DNA from: Gordonia bronchialis DSM 43247 | GTDB taxonomy: Bacteria; Actinomycetota; Actinomycetes; Mycobacteriales; Mycobacteriaceae | Assembly: GCF_000024785.1 (NCBI RefSeq) | Contig: NC_013441.1 | Span: 4,402,001 to 4,466,000 of the forward strand | DNA length: 64,000 nucleotides | Direction of reading: 5' to 3' | Part shown: one piece after another, positions 46,337 to 56,417 of the stretch | Numbering within the stretch: position 1 is the first letter of the stretch | Layout of the letters: the number at the start of each line of letters is the position of its first letter | Notes under the pieces: model-generated | Databases searched by the model: none | Told to the model about the DNA's origin: nothing | What the model saw: the letters and a program-made list of their open reading frames with translations, nothing else | Position numbers and translations under genes: made by a program

Positions 46337-47155
46337 TCACGAACTGTAGGCCCGGATCCAGTCGACCAGCAGGTACGACGGGTTGGGGGTGGTCGCGTCG
46401 GGAGCACCAGGCCAGTTGCCGCCGACCGCGAGGGTGAACAGCACATAGGTCGGTTTGTCGAAAACCCACTGCTGTCCGCTGCTCAGCTGCGACGACGTGA
46501 ACGTCGCCACGGTCCGGTCGTCGATCTTCATCACGAGCCGTCCACGCGACTTCGTCACCGAGTAGACGTGATAACCGGCGGCCAGGTCGACGCCGAGCGA
46601 ACCGCTCACACCGCGCTGCCAGTGTCCGCCACTCGTCGTCGGCCCGTGGACCGTCGTGTTGTAGCGCAGCGCGTTGTTGGGCGCCTCGATGACGTCGATC
46701 TCCCCGGACTTGGGCCAGCCCGCGCTGTAGATGTCGGTACCCATCAGCCAGAACGCCGGCAACAACCCTTGTCCGGCAGGAAGTTTGATACGCGCCGAGA
46801 CGGTACCGAAGGTCAGCGAGAACTTGCCGAAGGTGTTCATGCGGGCCGAGGTGATGCCGGTGGTGTCACCGCGGACCGCGATCACCAGGCGCCCGTTGCC
46901 GTCGAGGTAGGAGTTCGACCGCGACGAGGTGTAGGTCTGCCATTCGTTGTTTCCCCACCCACCTCCGCCGGTCTCCCAGTTCCACTTCGACGACGCCGGG
47001 GACGCCCCGGACGGGCCGGTGAACTCGTCGGACCACAGCAGCGTCGCGCCGCGCGCGGGATGCGGTACGACCGTACCGATGGCGGCCAGAGTCACCGCCG
47101 AGATCAGGATCACGAACCATCGTGAGAACCGCCGAACGTGGAGCATGTGAAACAC
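46337..47155 (-). CDS. secreted GH16-family glycoside hydrolase
   Basis: A 272-residue exported protein. The signal peptide has a core WFVILISAVTLAAIGTVV and a likely cleavage after ARG-A. The mature part starts LLWSDEFTGPSGASP, as in GH16 beta-glucanases, and has the catalytic motif GEIDVIEAPNN (ExDxxE). Family members cut beta-1,3 or beta-1,3-1,4 glucans or other beta-linked polymers; in Corynebacteriales the target is unknown. The likely start is the first Met (47155) or the fourth residue (47146). Confidence 0.92.
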   Translation of the reverse strand: MFHMLHVRRFSRWFVILISAVTLAAIGTVVPHPARGATLLWSDEFTGPSGASPASSKWNWETGGGGWGNNEWQTYTSSRSNSYLDGNGRLVIAVRGDTTGITSARMNTFGKFSLTFGTVSARIKLPAGQGLLPAFWLMGTDIYSAGWPKSGEIDVIEAPNNALRYNTTVHGPTTSGGHWQRGVSGSLGVDLAAGYHVYSVTKSRGRLVMKIDDRTVATFTSSQLSSGQQWVFDKPTYVLFTLAVGGNWPGAPDATTPNPSYLLVDWIRAYSS

Positions 47156-47198
47156 CTTCCGTCGCAGTCATGTCCCCCGTGTCGCTCCTCCTCCCGCA

Positions 47199-47214
47199 TT
47201 GACCTACCGGTCAA
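47199..47214. promoter_or_regulatory. TTGACC-TACC-GGTCAA palindrome upstream of the GH16 gene
   Basis: A perfect 6-bp inverted repeat with a four-base centre about 45-60 bases upstream of the glycosidase start. It resembles TetR-type operators. No regulator is next to it, so the binding protein is unknown. Confidence 0.45.
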
Positions 47215-47332
47215 CTCTGCCAGGTCGCCCGAAATGACCGGTTCGTTACCGAAACGTTCACCTCGGAGTGCGGGTGCTTGAATGGATGCAAGGGTCCGGC
47301 GAATCGGACGGACCGAACACGAGGAGGCAACT

Positions 47333-48478
47333 GTGGCGGTGTTCGCTGCCGTCGCATTGGCGCTCATCACGTTCTGGCTCCACCGGCGCCTCGTCCGCGC
47401 GACGCGCCTGTCGCGACCGTGGTCATGGATCGTCGACGGGGTGCTGGTCATTCTGTGGGCACTCGCCGTCATCGGGGCCGCGTCGGGCAGCTATCTCGAT
47501 CCCTCCTGGGCGCGCGCACCGGCGTTCGCGGGTATGACGTGGCTTGCCGTGGTCCTCTATCTGGCTCTCGGCCTGGCATTCGTGGGCATCGGCTCGCTGA
47601 TCGAGCGGCTCATCCGCCGGCTGCGCAGCACCGAAGCCGACGACGCCTACCGGGTCCGCCGCCTCCTGGTCCTGCGTACCGCGACCGTTCTGGTGGTGAT
47701 CGCCTCGGTGGTGACCGTGGGGTACGGGCTCGTCGAGGCGGCCCGACCGCGCGTCGTGGACGTCGACGTCGCGCTGCCGCGCCTGCCGGCGGGATTCGAC
47801 GGGGTGCGCATCGCGGTCATCTCCGATCTGCACGTCGGCCCCACCCGCGGTGCCGCCTTCACCCGGCGCGTCGTCGACCAGGTCAACAGCACGCGTCCCG
47901 ACCTGATCGTCATCACCGGTGACCTGCTCGACGGAACCATCTCCCGGGTCGCCGACGATCTGACCCCACTGGCCGAATTGTCCGCTCCGCTGGGCGTTTT
48001 CGGAATCAGTGGCAACCATGAGTTCTACGCCGACGACGGCGGACGATGGCTCGACGTGTGGGACCGCCTCGGTGTCCACACCCTGCGCAACCAGCGAGTG
48101 GAGATCCACCGCAACGGCGACACCATCGACCTCGCCGGCATCCAGGACTACACCGCGCCCGCCCCCTACGAACCGGATCTGCCGGCGGCACTCGCCGGTC
48201 GGGACCCCAACCGTTTCGTGCTCCTGCTCGCCCACCAGCCGCGGCAGGCGAAGCAGGCCTCGGATCTGGGTGTGGACCTTCAGATCTCCGGTCACACCCA
48301 TGGCGGCCAGATGTGGCCGATCCGCTATCTCGTTCCGCTGCAACAACCCTCACTCCAGGGTCTGGACCAGGTCGGCAACACCGCGCTGTACACGACGCGC
48401 GGTGCCGGCGCCTGGGGACCGCCGGTGCGCGTGGGCGCGCCACCCGAGATCACATTGATAAAAATCATGTCTCAATGA
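47333..48478 (+). CDS. membrane-anchored metallophosphoesterase
   Basis: A 381-residue protein with four N-terminal transmembrane helices (about 1-150) followed by a calcineurin-like phosphoesterase. The metal motifs are all present: VISDLHVGPT, VITGDLLDG, GISGNHEFYADD, LLAHQPRQA and SGHTHGGQMWP. Its layout is that of YkuE/YaeI-type enzymes acting at the membrane, for example on lipids or UDP-sugars. GTG at 47333 follows GAGGAGG and fits the first helix. Confidence 0.92.
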   Translation: MAVFAAVALALITFWLHRRLVRATRLSRPWSWIVDGVLVILWALAVIGAASGSYLDPSWARAPAFAGMTWLAVVLYLALGLAFVGIGSLIERLIRRLRSTEADDAYRVRRLLVLRTATVLVVIASVVTVGYGLVEAARPRVVDVDVALPRLPAGFDGVRIAVISDLHVGPTRGAAFTRRVVDQVNSTRPDLIVITGDLLDGTISRVADDLTPLAELSAPLGVFGISGNHEFYADDGGRWLDVWDRLGVHTLRNQRVEIHRNGDTIDLAGIQDYTAPAPYEPDLPAALAGRDPNRFVLLLAHQPRQAKQASDLGVDLQISGHTHGGQMWPIRYLVPLQQPSLQGLDQVGNTALYTTRGAGAWGPPVRVGAPPEITLIKIMSQ

Positions 48479-48528
48479 GGCCGAATCGGTTTCTGGTGCA
48501 TGCCCAATCAGGTCGATAACCTGGAGGA

Positions 48529-50133
48529 ATGCTTGTTGCACCCACCACCCTCGTAGCCGCCACATCGTCGGATGATCTGGCGGCCGCGCGCCGACAAGCC
48601 CAGTCCTGGCGATCACCGGAGATCGGTATCGCCGACCGCGATCTCACCGACGCCGCGCTCGACGACCTGATCGCCACCGCGCAGGCGGCATCCGAGGATT
48701 CCTTTGCCCGGGCGGTCACGGCGATCGCCGCGGCTCGCGCCGGACGCTTCCCGGTGATCCCCCACATCGACGCGGCGGGCGAGATCTTCCGCAGCTTCCT
48801 GCGCCACGATCGCATCGACGGCTGGCTCTACATCCGCGAGTCCGACGGGTATCTGCACCCGTACCTCGTCATGGACATCACCTCCGAGCACGGCGACCGC
48901 ACGCACGGCCCCCGGATCAAGTTCACGATGGAGGCAGACAACGCGACGGTCAAACGTCCCTCCCGCAAACCGCGGGTGCTGTATTTCGAGGAAACCGAGA
49001 TCGTCGGGAAGACGCCCGGAGATGTCCTGGTGGCCGCCGGCGCGTACAAGGAGACCCCGGACCTCAAGGCGGAGTACCAGGCCCGTCGCGACACCTACCA
49101 GCAGATCATCGACCACGGATTCGGCCGGCAGTACACCTTCACCGGACGTGTGATCCGTACCGACGACTACCGGTCACCCAACAAGCGCGAGAACCGCAAG
49201 GTGGTCCATGATGTCGCACCCGGTGAGGTCGCCGCGCTGCGCATGGTCGCGCCGTCGATCCTCTTCGACAGCGACGACTTCGAGCAGCCCGACGCCGACG
49301 AGTACGGTCCGGTCCCGGTGATCACCGCCGTCCGCGTCTTCGACCTCGGGGCCCAGGATTTCCTCGACGTCAACACCGGTGACCTCACCCCCTATGTCTA
49401 CGATCCGCATCTGCAGGACAAGCTGGTGTTGCCCGACGAGCAACGCGAACTCCTCAACATCCTCACCACCGACATCTCGGTGTTCACCGGCGACATCATC
49501 GACGGCAAGTCCGCCGGCAACGTGATCCTCGCGAAAGGCCGTCCGGGCGTGGGTAAGACACTCACCGCCGAGGTGTACGCCGAGGTCACCGGGCGCCCCC
49601 TCTACTCGATCCACTCCGGATCTCTGGGCATCACAGCCGAACTCGTGCGCAAGAACCTCGAGGTCATCTTCGACAGGGCCAAACGCTGGGATGCCGTCCT
49701 GCTGCTCGACGAAGCCGACGTGTTCGTGATGGAACGCGGCATGGACCTCGGCCAGAACGCCATCGTCGCCGAATTCCTGCGCACCCTCGAGTATTTCGAC
49801 GGCCTGCTGTTCCTCACCACCAACCGCATCGACGGCGTCGACGAGGCCATCCTCGCCCGGTGCGCCGCCGTCATCGAATATCAGCCCCCGGGCCCCGACG
49901 ACGCTCGCGAGGTGTGGCGAATCCTCGCCGCCGGCAACGACGTCGTGCTCGACGACGATCTGCTCGACGACCTGGTGGCCGGTTTCCCCGGCATCACCCC
50001 ACGCGACATCAAGATGCTTCTGCGCCTTGCCCTCCGGATGGCACGACATCGTGGCACCGACCTCGACACCTCGGTCTTCGCCAGCAGTGCGGCCTTCCGC
50101 GGCCTGCACTACCTGCCGCCCGAGGCCCGGTAG
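48529..50133 (+). CDS. AAA-family ATPase with uncharacterised N-terminal domain
   Basis: A 534-residue protein. The C-terminal AAA module has Walker A ILAKGRPGVGKTLTAEVYAE, Walker B AVLLLDEADVFVMERG, sensor 1 LFLTTNRIDGVDEAIL and the arginine finger area CAAVIEYQ. The N-terminal 300 residues (e.g. FRSFLRHDRIDGWLYIRESD and RKPRVLYFEETEI) match no family I know. AAA proteins of this kind remodel protein complexes. There is no gene partner; the upstream metallophosphoesterase gene is 50 bases away. Confidence 0.8.
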   Translation: MLVAPTTLVAATSSDDLAAARRQAQSWRSPEIGIADRDLTDAALDDLIATAQAASEDSFARAVTAIAAARAGRFPVIPHIDAAGEIFRSFLRHDRIDGWLYIRESDGYLHPYLVMDITSEHGDRTHGPRIKFTMEADNATVKRPSRKPRVLYFEETEIVGKTPGDVLVAAGAYKETPDLKAEYQARRDTYQQIIDHGFGRQYTFTGRVIRTDDYRSPNKRENRKVVHDVAPGEVAALRMVAPSILFDSDDFEQPDADEYGPVPVITAVRVFDLGAQDFLDVNTGDLTPYVYDPHLQDKLVLPDEQRELLNILTTDISVFTGDIIDGKSAGNVILAKGRPGVGKTLTAEVYAEVTGRPLYSIHSGSLGITAELVRKNLEVIFDRAKRWDAVLLLDEADVFVMERGMDLGQNAIVAEFLRTLEYFDGLLFLTTNRIDGVDEAILARCAAVIEYQPPGPDDAREVWRILAAGNDVVLDDDLLDDLVAGFPGITPRDIKMLLRLALRMARHRGTDLDTSVFASSAAFRGLHYLPPEAR

Positions 50134-50193
50134 TCGCGACCGAGGGGCCCGAAGAGTACTGACTCGGCAGCGAAACCACCCTATTCTCGCGTC

Positions 50194-50884
50194 ATGCCAT
50201 CACTCGCGCGGTCCTGGTGGTCTCGCATCGAACCCGACGACGCCCGGGAGCGGATCACCGACGTCAACGACGGGATCGTGGCGGTCGCCTGGATGGGGCT
50301 CGGGCCTCGCCGGAGCGGAGGTGAGCGCGGCCACGTCGTACATGGTGATCAGCGTGAGCACGCTGGTGGGCGCGATGTCGGTCTTCGGCGCCAAGCTCGG
50401 CGAGAGCTTCGCCGACCGAGAGGCGCAGCAGGCCACCGTGGACTACGAGCGCAGCCGGATCGAGCGCACCCCCGAGGAAGAGATCGCCGAACTCGCCGAC
50501 TGGTTCGAGGCCAAGGGAGTCACCCCGCAGACCGCCAGGGCCGTCGCCGAGGAACTATCGGAGGCCGACGCGCTCTCGGCGCAGCTGGAGATCGAATACG
50601 GGATACGCGATCTCACCACGCCATCCGATGCCTGGCAGGACGGTCTGTGGGCTGGACTGGCGTTTGTCCTCGGCGCCCTCGTACCGCTTCTCATCGCGGT
50701 CCTGGTCCCGATCAACTGGCGCTCGGAATGGACGATCCTCGCGGCAACCCTCGCCCTGATCCTGACCTCGGTCGTCCTGTCGGTGCTCGGCCGGTCCCGA
50801 ATCTGGATGACGATCGCGAGGTCGGTGATCGTCGGCCTCGGAACGCTCGGCGTTTCCTACGCGCTGGGCGACTGGCTGCTCTGA
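50194..50884 (+). pseudogene. VIT1/CCC1-type iron/manganese transporter-like protein, one-base frameshift
   Basis: The first frame reads MPSLARSWWSRIEPDDARER and ITDVNDGIVAVAWMGLG, and a second frame continues GLAGAEVSAATSYMVISVST to the end with four predicted membrane helices. GGGCCTCGCC at about 50303-50312 needs one C removed to give GLGLAGAEVSAATS. The joined 229-residue protein has the VIT1 pattern (ND near the start, helices split by a long charged cytoplasmic segment rich in E). Members load iron or manganese into compartments or export them. Confidence 0.75.
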
Positions 50885-50913
50885 TCGTCTCCGTGACAGA
50901 GACACCCCACAGA

Positions 50914-50957
50914 CACCCCACCGCTCCCCGGAAGGTGCCGCGGGGAGCGGTGGGGTG
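50914..50957. terminator. perfect 17-bp hairpin between VIT1-like and catA genes
   Basis: CACCCCACCGCTCCCCG (50914-50930) and its inverse (50941-50957) flank a 10-base loop. It lies 30 bases past the VIT1-like stop and 20 bases past the catA stop, so it can end both convergent transcripts. Confidence 0.85.
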
Positions 50958-50977
50958 AGCAGCAGAACTCGAAGTGG

Positions 50978-51907
<930 letters not shown>

Positions 51908-52192
51908 TCAGCCCGCAGCGATATCTGAGGGATGGGTGGCCAGGGGGGTCACCCGGATGGTCATGTAGGGAAACAACGGCAGCCCGGACAGGATGTCGTG
52001 CAGCTCGTTGTTGTCCGCGACATCGAAGATCGAGAAGTTCGAGTACTCGCCGACGATGCGCCAGATGTGTGGCCACTTGCCGGAGCGTTGCAACTCCTGC
52101 GAGTACGCCTTCTCCCGGGCCACGGTGTCGGCGCGGACATCCGGGTCGAGATCGTTCGGGATGTTGACGTCCATGCGAACGTGGAACAGCAT
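51908..52192 (-). CDS. catC: muconolactone delta-isomerase
   Basis: A 94-residue protein with the catC pattern: MLFHVRMDVNIPNDLDPDV, QELQRSGKWPHIWRIVGEYS and NNELHDILSGLPLFPYM. It isomerises muconolactone to 3-oxoadipate enol-lactone in the catechol branch. It starts four bases after catB. The stop codon lies in a weak hairpin (GGGCTGA / TCAGCCC, 51881-51914) that precedes catA. Confidence 0.96.
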   Translation of the reverse strand: MLFHVRMDVNIPNDLDPDVRADTVAREKAYSQELQRSGKWPHIWRIVGEYSNFSIFDVADNNELHDILSGLPLFPYMTIRVTPLATHPSDIAAG

Positions 52193-52196
52193 CCGC

Positions 52197-53309
52197 TCAG
52201 CTCCGTTCCTGATCGATGCGGTAGTGGGCCAGTTTGTCGGGATCGATCTCGATCCCGATTCCGTTGCCGGGCAACCGATGCAGGAATCCACCACGGATCT
52301 GCAGCGGCTCCGTGAGCAGGTCGTCACTCATGTCGAGGAAGTTCGAGAGTTCCCCGGCGTAGTGCGACGTCGACGAGTAGGCACATCCGAAGGCCAGCGT
52401 GCAGGCCGAACCCACCTGACCGTCGATCTGGTTGCCCATCACCACCTCGATGCCGAGTCCGTCTGCAAGATGGTGTACCCGTTGCGAATTGGTGAAGCCG
52501 GTGCGTGCGGTCTTGATGTTGATCGCGGTGGCCGAGCCGCCCAGGATCTCGCGGGTGACGTCGGCCGGTGTCGGCACCGACTCGTCGGCGATGAAGGGCA
52601 CCGGGGTCTGCCCGACGAGCCACCGGCGTCCCAGCACATCATCTGCGGGACAGAGCTCTTCGGCGAACAACAGGTCCAGGTCACTCATCTCGCGCATCGC
52701 CCGCGCCGACTCCGCCGGCGACCAGCCGCGGTTGCCGTCGACGTACAGTTCCACCTCACCGCCGAAATGCGCTCGCAAAGCCCGCACCACCGCGGTGTCG
52801 AGGGTCACCGGACGGCGTCCCACCTTGACCTTGAAAGTGGTGATGCCGTAGGTATCTCGCATCTTCTGGGCCTCGGCGACCATCACTGCCGGCTCGTCGA
52901 AGCCGAGCATGTGGCTGACCTTCATCCGATTGGTGAACCCGCCGAGCAGATCCGAGACGGAGACGTCGAGCGTCTTGCCCAGCGCGTCCCAGATCGCCAT
53001 GTCGATGGCGCATTTCGCGGTCGGGTTCCCGATGGTCCGGGCCATCCGGTCGCCGGCGACCTCACGTTCGAGCAGCGTCAGGCCGACGATCTGCGGGGCG
53101 AAGACATCCTCGATGACCGCGACGATGCCGCGTTGGGTCTCGCCGTAGGTGAACGGGCGCGGGGGTGCCTCCGCGACACCGACGACACCGTCGTCGGTGT
53201 GCACACGGACCAGCACGTGCGACGCCACCCGGACCTCACCGGAAGCGAAGACCAATGGTTTGCGGTACGGGATGGCGAACGGGATCGCTTCGATCCTCGT
53301 GATTTTCAC
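52197..53309 (-). CDS. catB: muconate cycloisomerase
   Basis: A 370-residue enolase-superfamily enzyme that lactonises cis,cis-muconate to muconolactone. The catalytic lysine motif is TTFKVKVG, with metal ligands in YVDGNRGW, LFAEELCP and FIADESVP, and the second lysine region in INIKTARTG. Length and motifs fit CatB rather than a chloromuconate enzyme, but substrate range is not decided from sequence. Its ATG overlaps the stop of the LysR gene by four bases. Confidence 0.95.
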   Translation of the reverse strand: MKITRIEAIPFAIPYRKPLVFASGEVRVASHVLVRVHTDDGVVGVAEAPPRPFTYGETQRGIVAVIEDVFAPQIVGLTLLEREVAGDRMARTIGNPTAKCAIDMAIWDALGKTLDVSVSDLLGGFTNRMKVSHMLGFDEPAVMVAEAQKMRDTYGITTFKVKVGRRPVTLDTAVVRALRAHFGGEVELYVDGNRGWSPAESARAMREMSDLDLLFAEELCPADDVLGRRWLVGQTPVPFIADESVPTPADVTREILGGSATAINIKTARTGFTNSQRVHHLADGLGIEVVMGNQIDGQVGSACTLAFGCAYSSTSHYAGELSNFLDMSDDLLTEPLQIRGGFLHRLPGNGIGIEIDPDKLAHYRIDQERS

Positions 53310-54205
53310 AGCAAGTCTCCTGAAACAGAGGCGAATTCGGCTTCGATGACACCGATCACGGCGTCGACGACGGGATTGTCCTCGGAGGCACGGCGAGCCA
53401 GCGCGAGCTCGACGCTGCCCGCATCGACGAGGTCACGGATCACGATGCCCTCAATCGGCAGCGACCGCACCGACGCCGGGACCACCGCGATACCGAGGCC
53501 CGCCGCGACGAGCGCGAGCAGCACCGCGGTGCCGGGCGCCTCGTGATCGCGGCGTGGGACGAAATCGGCTGCGCGACAGCTACGTAACACGGCCTCATTG
53601 ACTGCCGAGTCACGGCTGCCGTACATCACGAAGGACTCGTTGCGCAGGTCGGTCATCGACACGACAGGTTCGACGGCGAGCCGATGATCGGCACTGACCG
53701 CGAGCACGAGCTGCTCGGAGTCCAGGGTGCGGACCTCGATGTCCTCACCAACCGACGGTGGGCGCAGCAATCCGAGGTTGGTCGCACCGCTGCGCAGCGC
53801 GTCGCACTGTGCCGGGGTGAGCATGTCCGCCGAGATGGCCACGCCCACGTCGGGCAGCTCGCGGTTGACCGCGCGCACAATTCGCGGCAGATGCGAGAAG
53901 GCGGCGGTGCCGGTCAGGCCGAGCCGGACCAGGCCGCTGCGGCCGGCGGCGATACGACGTACCCCGCGCACCGCGTCGTCGACGCTGCCGAGGATGCGCT
54001 GTACCTCGGTGTAGAGGTACTCGCCGGCGGTGGTGGGCGTGACGCGACGCGTCGTCCGGGTGAACAGCGGGACATCGAGTTCGGCCTCGAGCTGCCGGAT
54101 CGCGTAGGACAGCGCCGGCTGCGCCACATGCAATTGAGCAGCCGCCTGCCCGAAATGACAGGTCTCGGCCACCGCTGCGAAATAGCGGAGGTGACGCAGT
54201 TCCAT
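53306..54205 (-). CDS. LysR-family regulator, CatR-like
   Basis: A 299-residue LysR protein. The helix-turn-helix is FGQAAAQLHVAQPALSYAIRQLE, and the effector domain runs from about residue 90 on, ending LVDAGSVELALARRASEDNP. CatR/BenM relatives bind muconate or benzoate. Here the gene precedes catB with a four-base overlap, so regulator and enzymes share a transcript, and the control region faces benA. ATG at 54205 is chosen because homology starts at MELRHLRYFAAVA. Confidence 0.92.
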   Translation of the reverse strand: MELRHLRYFAAVAETCHFGQAAAQLHVAQPALSYAIRQLEAELDVPLFTRTTRRVTPTTAGEYLYTEVQRILGSVDDAVRGVRRIAAGRSGLVRLGLTGTAAFSHLPRIVRAVNRELPDVGVAISADMLTPAQCDALRSGATNLGLLRPPSVGEDIEVRTLDSEQLVLAVSADHRLAVEPVVSMTDLRNESFVMYGSRDSAVNEAVLRSCRAADFVPRRDHEAPGTAVLLALVAAGLGIAVVPASVRSLPIEGIVIRDLVDAGSVELALARRASEDNPVVDAVIGVIEAEFASVSGDLL

Positions 54206-54363
54206 GAGTTCGGCCTTTGGTGCGAGCGTGTGGGCTGTTGCTCGACCCACCTCGGTGTGACGCGCAACACGTACTCCCAGGGTAGGACCGCCATACATAA
54301 CTGACAAGGACTTGGTTTTGTCCCATTAATCGCTGCTGTTTATCAATAGAGCCCTCATCTGGT

Positions 54364-54381
54364 ACTAGGTATTTGCCTAGT
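54364..54381. promoter_or_regulatory. ACTAGG-TATTTG-CCTAGT palindrome in the cat/ben divergent region
   Basis: A perfect 6-bp inverted repeat 59 bases upstream of the benA ATG, in the 234-base region between the cat and ben groups. The core fits the LysR T-N11-A rule (T in the left arm, A in the right). It is the best candidate here for a LysR or LuxR-type site. The region also has an AT-rich stretch (about 54310-54355) likely to hold promoters. Confidence 0.5.
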
Positions 54382-54439
54382 GTGATCGGTGGCACACAGT
54401 GGGAAAGTGCAAGAGACAGCCCACAGGAGGACTCTGCAC

Positions 54440-55867
54440 ATGACCACTTCTCTGCCCCGCCCGGCCCAGCACCAGACGCCCCTTCCGACGCACCTGGGAC
54501 ATGTGTCGTCGGTCCTGTCCGACGCCGTCATCGACGACCGCGACGCGGGTGTCTACCGGGCCAACCGGAGGATCTTCACCGACGAGGAGATCTTCGAGTT
54601 GGAGATGAAGCACATCTTCGAGGGCAACTGGCTCTACCTGGCCCACGAGAGTCAGGTGCCCGAACCCGGCGACTACTTCACCACCTACATCGGTCGCCAG
54701 CCCGTCGTCATCACTCGCGGCAAGGACGGCGAACTCAACTGCCTCATCAACGCCTGCGCGCACCGCGGCGCGATGATCTGCCGCCGTAAGACCGACAACC
54801 GGACCACCCTCACGTGCCCCTTCCACGGCTGGACCTTCCGCAACGACGGCACCCTGCTCAAGGTGAAGGATCCCGATGATGCCGGCTATCCGGAGACCTT
54901 CAACGTCAACGGCTCGCACAACATGACCAAGGTGGCCCGGTTCGACAGCTACCGCGGCTTCCTGTTCGGCAGTATCAACCCCGACGTCGTCGACCTGACC
55001 GAGCACCTCGGTGACACCACCAAGATCATCGACATGCTCGTCGACCAGTCCCCCGAGGGTCTCGAGGTGTTGCGCGGGTCGTCGACCTACACCTACGACG
55101 GTAACTGGAAAGTGCAGGCGGAGAACGGCGCCGACGGCTATCACGTGACAGCCACACACTGGAACTACGCCGCGACCACCTCACGCCGCAACACCGGCGA
55201 ATCCAAGAACGACACCAAGGCACTCGACGCCGGCGGCTGGGGCAAGTCCGGTGGTGGATACTGGTCCTACCCCAACGGCCACCTCTGCCTGTGGACCTGG
55301 GCGGCCAATCCGCAGGACCGTCCGCTCTGGGACAAGATGGATCTGCTCAAAGAGAAGTTCGGGGATGCCAAGGGCGAGTTCATGGTCAAGGGGTCACGCA
55401 ACCTCTGCCTGTACCCCAACGTCTACCTGATGGATCAGTTCTCCACCCAGATCCGCCACTTCCGGCCCATCGCCCCGGACAAGACCGAGGTGACGATCTA
55501 CTGCATCGCTCCCAAGGGTGAGAGCGATCAGGCACGCGCACACCGGATCCGCCAGTACGAGGACTTCTTCAACGCATCCGGCATGGCCACCCCGGACGAT
55601 CTCGAGGAGTTCCGTTCCTGCCAGCTCACCTTCCGCGCCGAGGCCGCACCGTGGAACGACATGAGTCGCGGCGCCCAGCACTGGCGAAACGGGCCCGACG
55701 AGGTCGCCGAATCCCTGGACATGCCCGGGGTGATCTCATCCGGGCGCAAGAACGAGGACGAGGGGCTCTACCCCGTCCAGCACGGCTATTGGCTGACCGC
55801 GATGGAGGCGGCACTGCAGGCCGAGGAAGCGGCCGAGGCCCACGCGAACGGCAAGGCAGGAAACTGA
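54440..55867 (+). CDS. benA: benzoate 1,2-dioxygenase, large (alpha) subunit
   Basis: A 475-residue Rieske oxygenase alpha subunit that, with BenB and BenC, makes benzoate cis-1,2-diol. The Rieske cluster ligands are in [13 protein letters not shown] and [12 protein letters not shown] (CxH...CxxH). The catalytic iron site follows in [18 protein letters not shown], with the bridging aspartate. It has the length and sequence of BenA/XylX. ATG at 54440 is nine bases after AGGAGG. Confidence 0.97.
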   Translation: MTTSLPRPAQHQTPLPTHLGHVSSVLSDAVIDDRDAGVYRANRRIFTDEEIFELEMKHIFEGNWLYLAHESQVPEPGDYFTTYIGRQPVVITRGKDGELNCLINACAHRGAMICRRKTDNRTTLTCPFHGWTFRNDGTLLKVKDPDDAGYPETFNVNGSHNMTKVARFDSYRGFLFGSINPDVVDLTEHLGDTTKIIDMLVDQSPEGLEVLRGSSTYTYDGNWKVQAENGADGYHVTATHWNYAATTSRRNTGESKNDTKALDAGGWGKSGGGYWSYPNGHLCLWTWAANPQDRPLWDKMDLLKEKFGDAKGEFMVKGSRNLCLYPNVYLMDQFSTQIRHFRPIAPDKTEVTIYCIAPKGESDQARAHRIRQYEDFFNASGMATPDDLEEFRSCQLTFRAEAAPWNDMSRGAQHWRNGPDEVAESLDMPGVISSGRKNEDEGLYPVQHGYWLTAMEAALQAEEAAEAHANGKAGN

Positions 55868-55868
55868 G

Positions 55869-56414
55869 ATGACCACCACTGACATGACCCCCACCGGAAC
55901 TCAGACACCGGTCTCGGCAACAAAACTCATCACCCAGAACGCCATCGAGCAGTTCCTCTACCGCGAAGCCCGCTACCTCGACGACCGCGAGTTCGAGAAG
56001 TGGCTCGACTGCTACGCCGACGACGTCGTCTACTGGATGCCGTCGTGGGATGACCGCGACAAACTGGTCGAGAACCCGCAACGCGAGATCTCGCTGATCT
56101 ACTACCCCAACAAGGGTGGCCTCGAGGACCGGGTGTTCCGCATTCGGACCGAACGATCCTCGGCGACCTCACTTCCCGAGCCGCGGACGAGCCACAACAT
56201 CAGTAACGTCGAGGTCATCGAGCGTCGAGGAGACCTCGTCGACGTCCGATTCAATTGGCACACCATGTATTTCCGATACAACACGGTGGACCCGTACTAC
56301 GGCACCTCGTTCTACACCATCGACTTCTCCGGTGATCAACCACTGATCCGCCGCAAGACCGTCGTCCTGAAGAACGACTACATCCACCACGTGGTGGACA
56401 TCTACCATTTCTGA
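55869..56414 (+). CDS. benB: benzoate 1,2-dioxygenase, small (beta) subunit
   Basis: A 181-residue beta subunit of the ring-hydroxylating family, with FLYREARYLDDREFEKWLD, YADDVVYWMPSWD and a C-terminal FYTIDFSGDQPLIRRK. It builds the alpha3beta3 structure and has no cofactor. Its ATG is one base after the benA stop codon, so the two are translated together. Confidence 0.97.
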   Translation: MTTTDMTPTGTQTPVSATKLITQNAIEQFLYREARYLDDREFEKWLDCYADDVVYWMPSWDDRDKLVENPQREISLIYYPNKGGLEDRVFRIRTERSSATSLPEPRTSHNISNVEVIERRGDLVDVRFNWHTMYFRYNTVDPYYGTSFYTIDFSGDQPLIRRKTVVLKNDYIHHVVDIYHF

Positions 56415-56417
56415 GGG

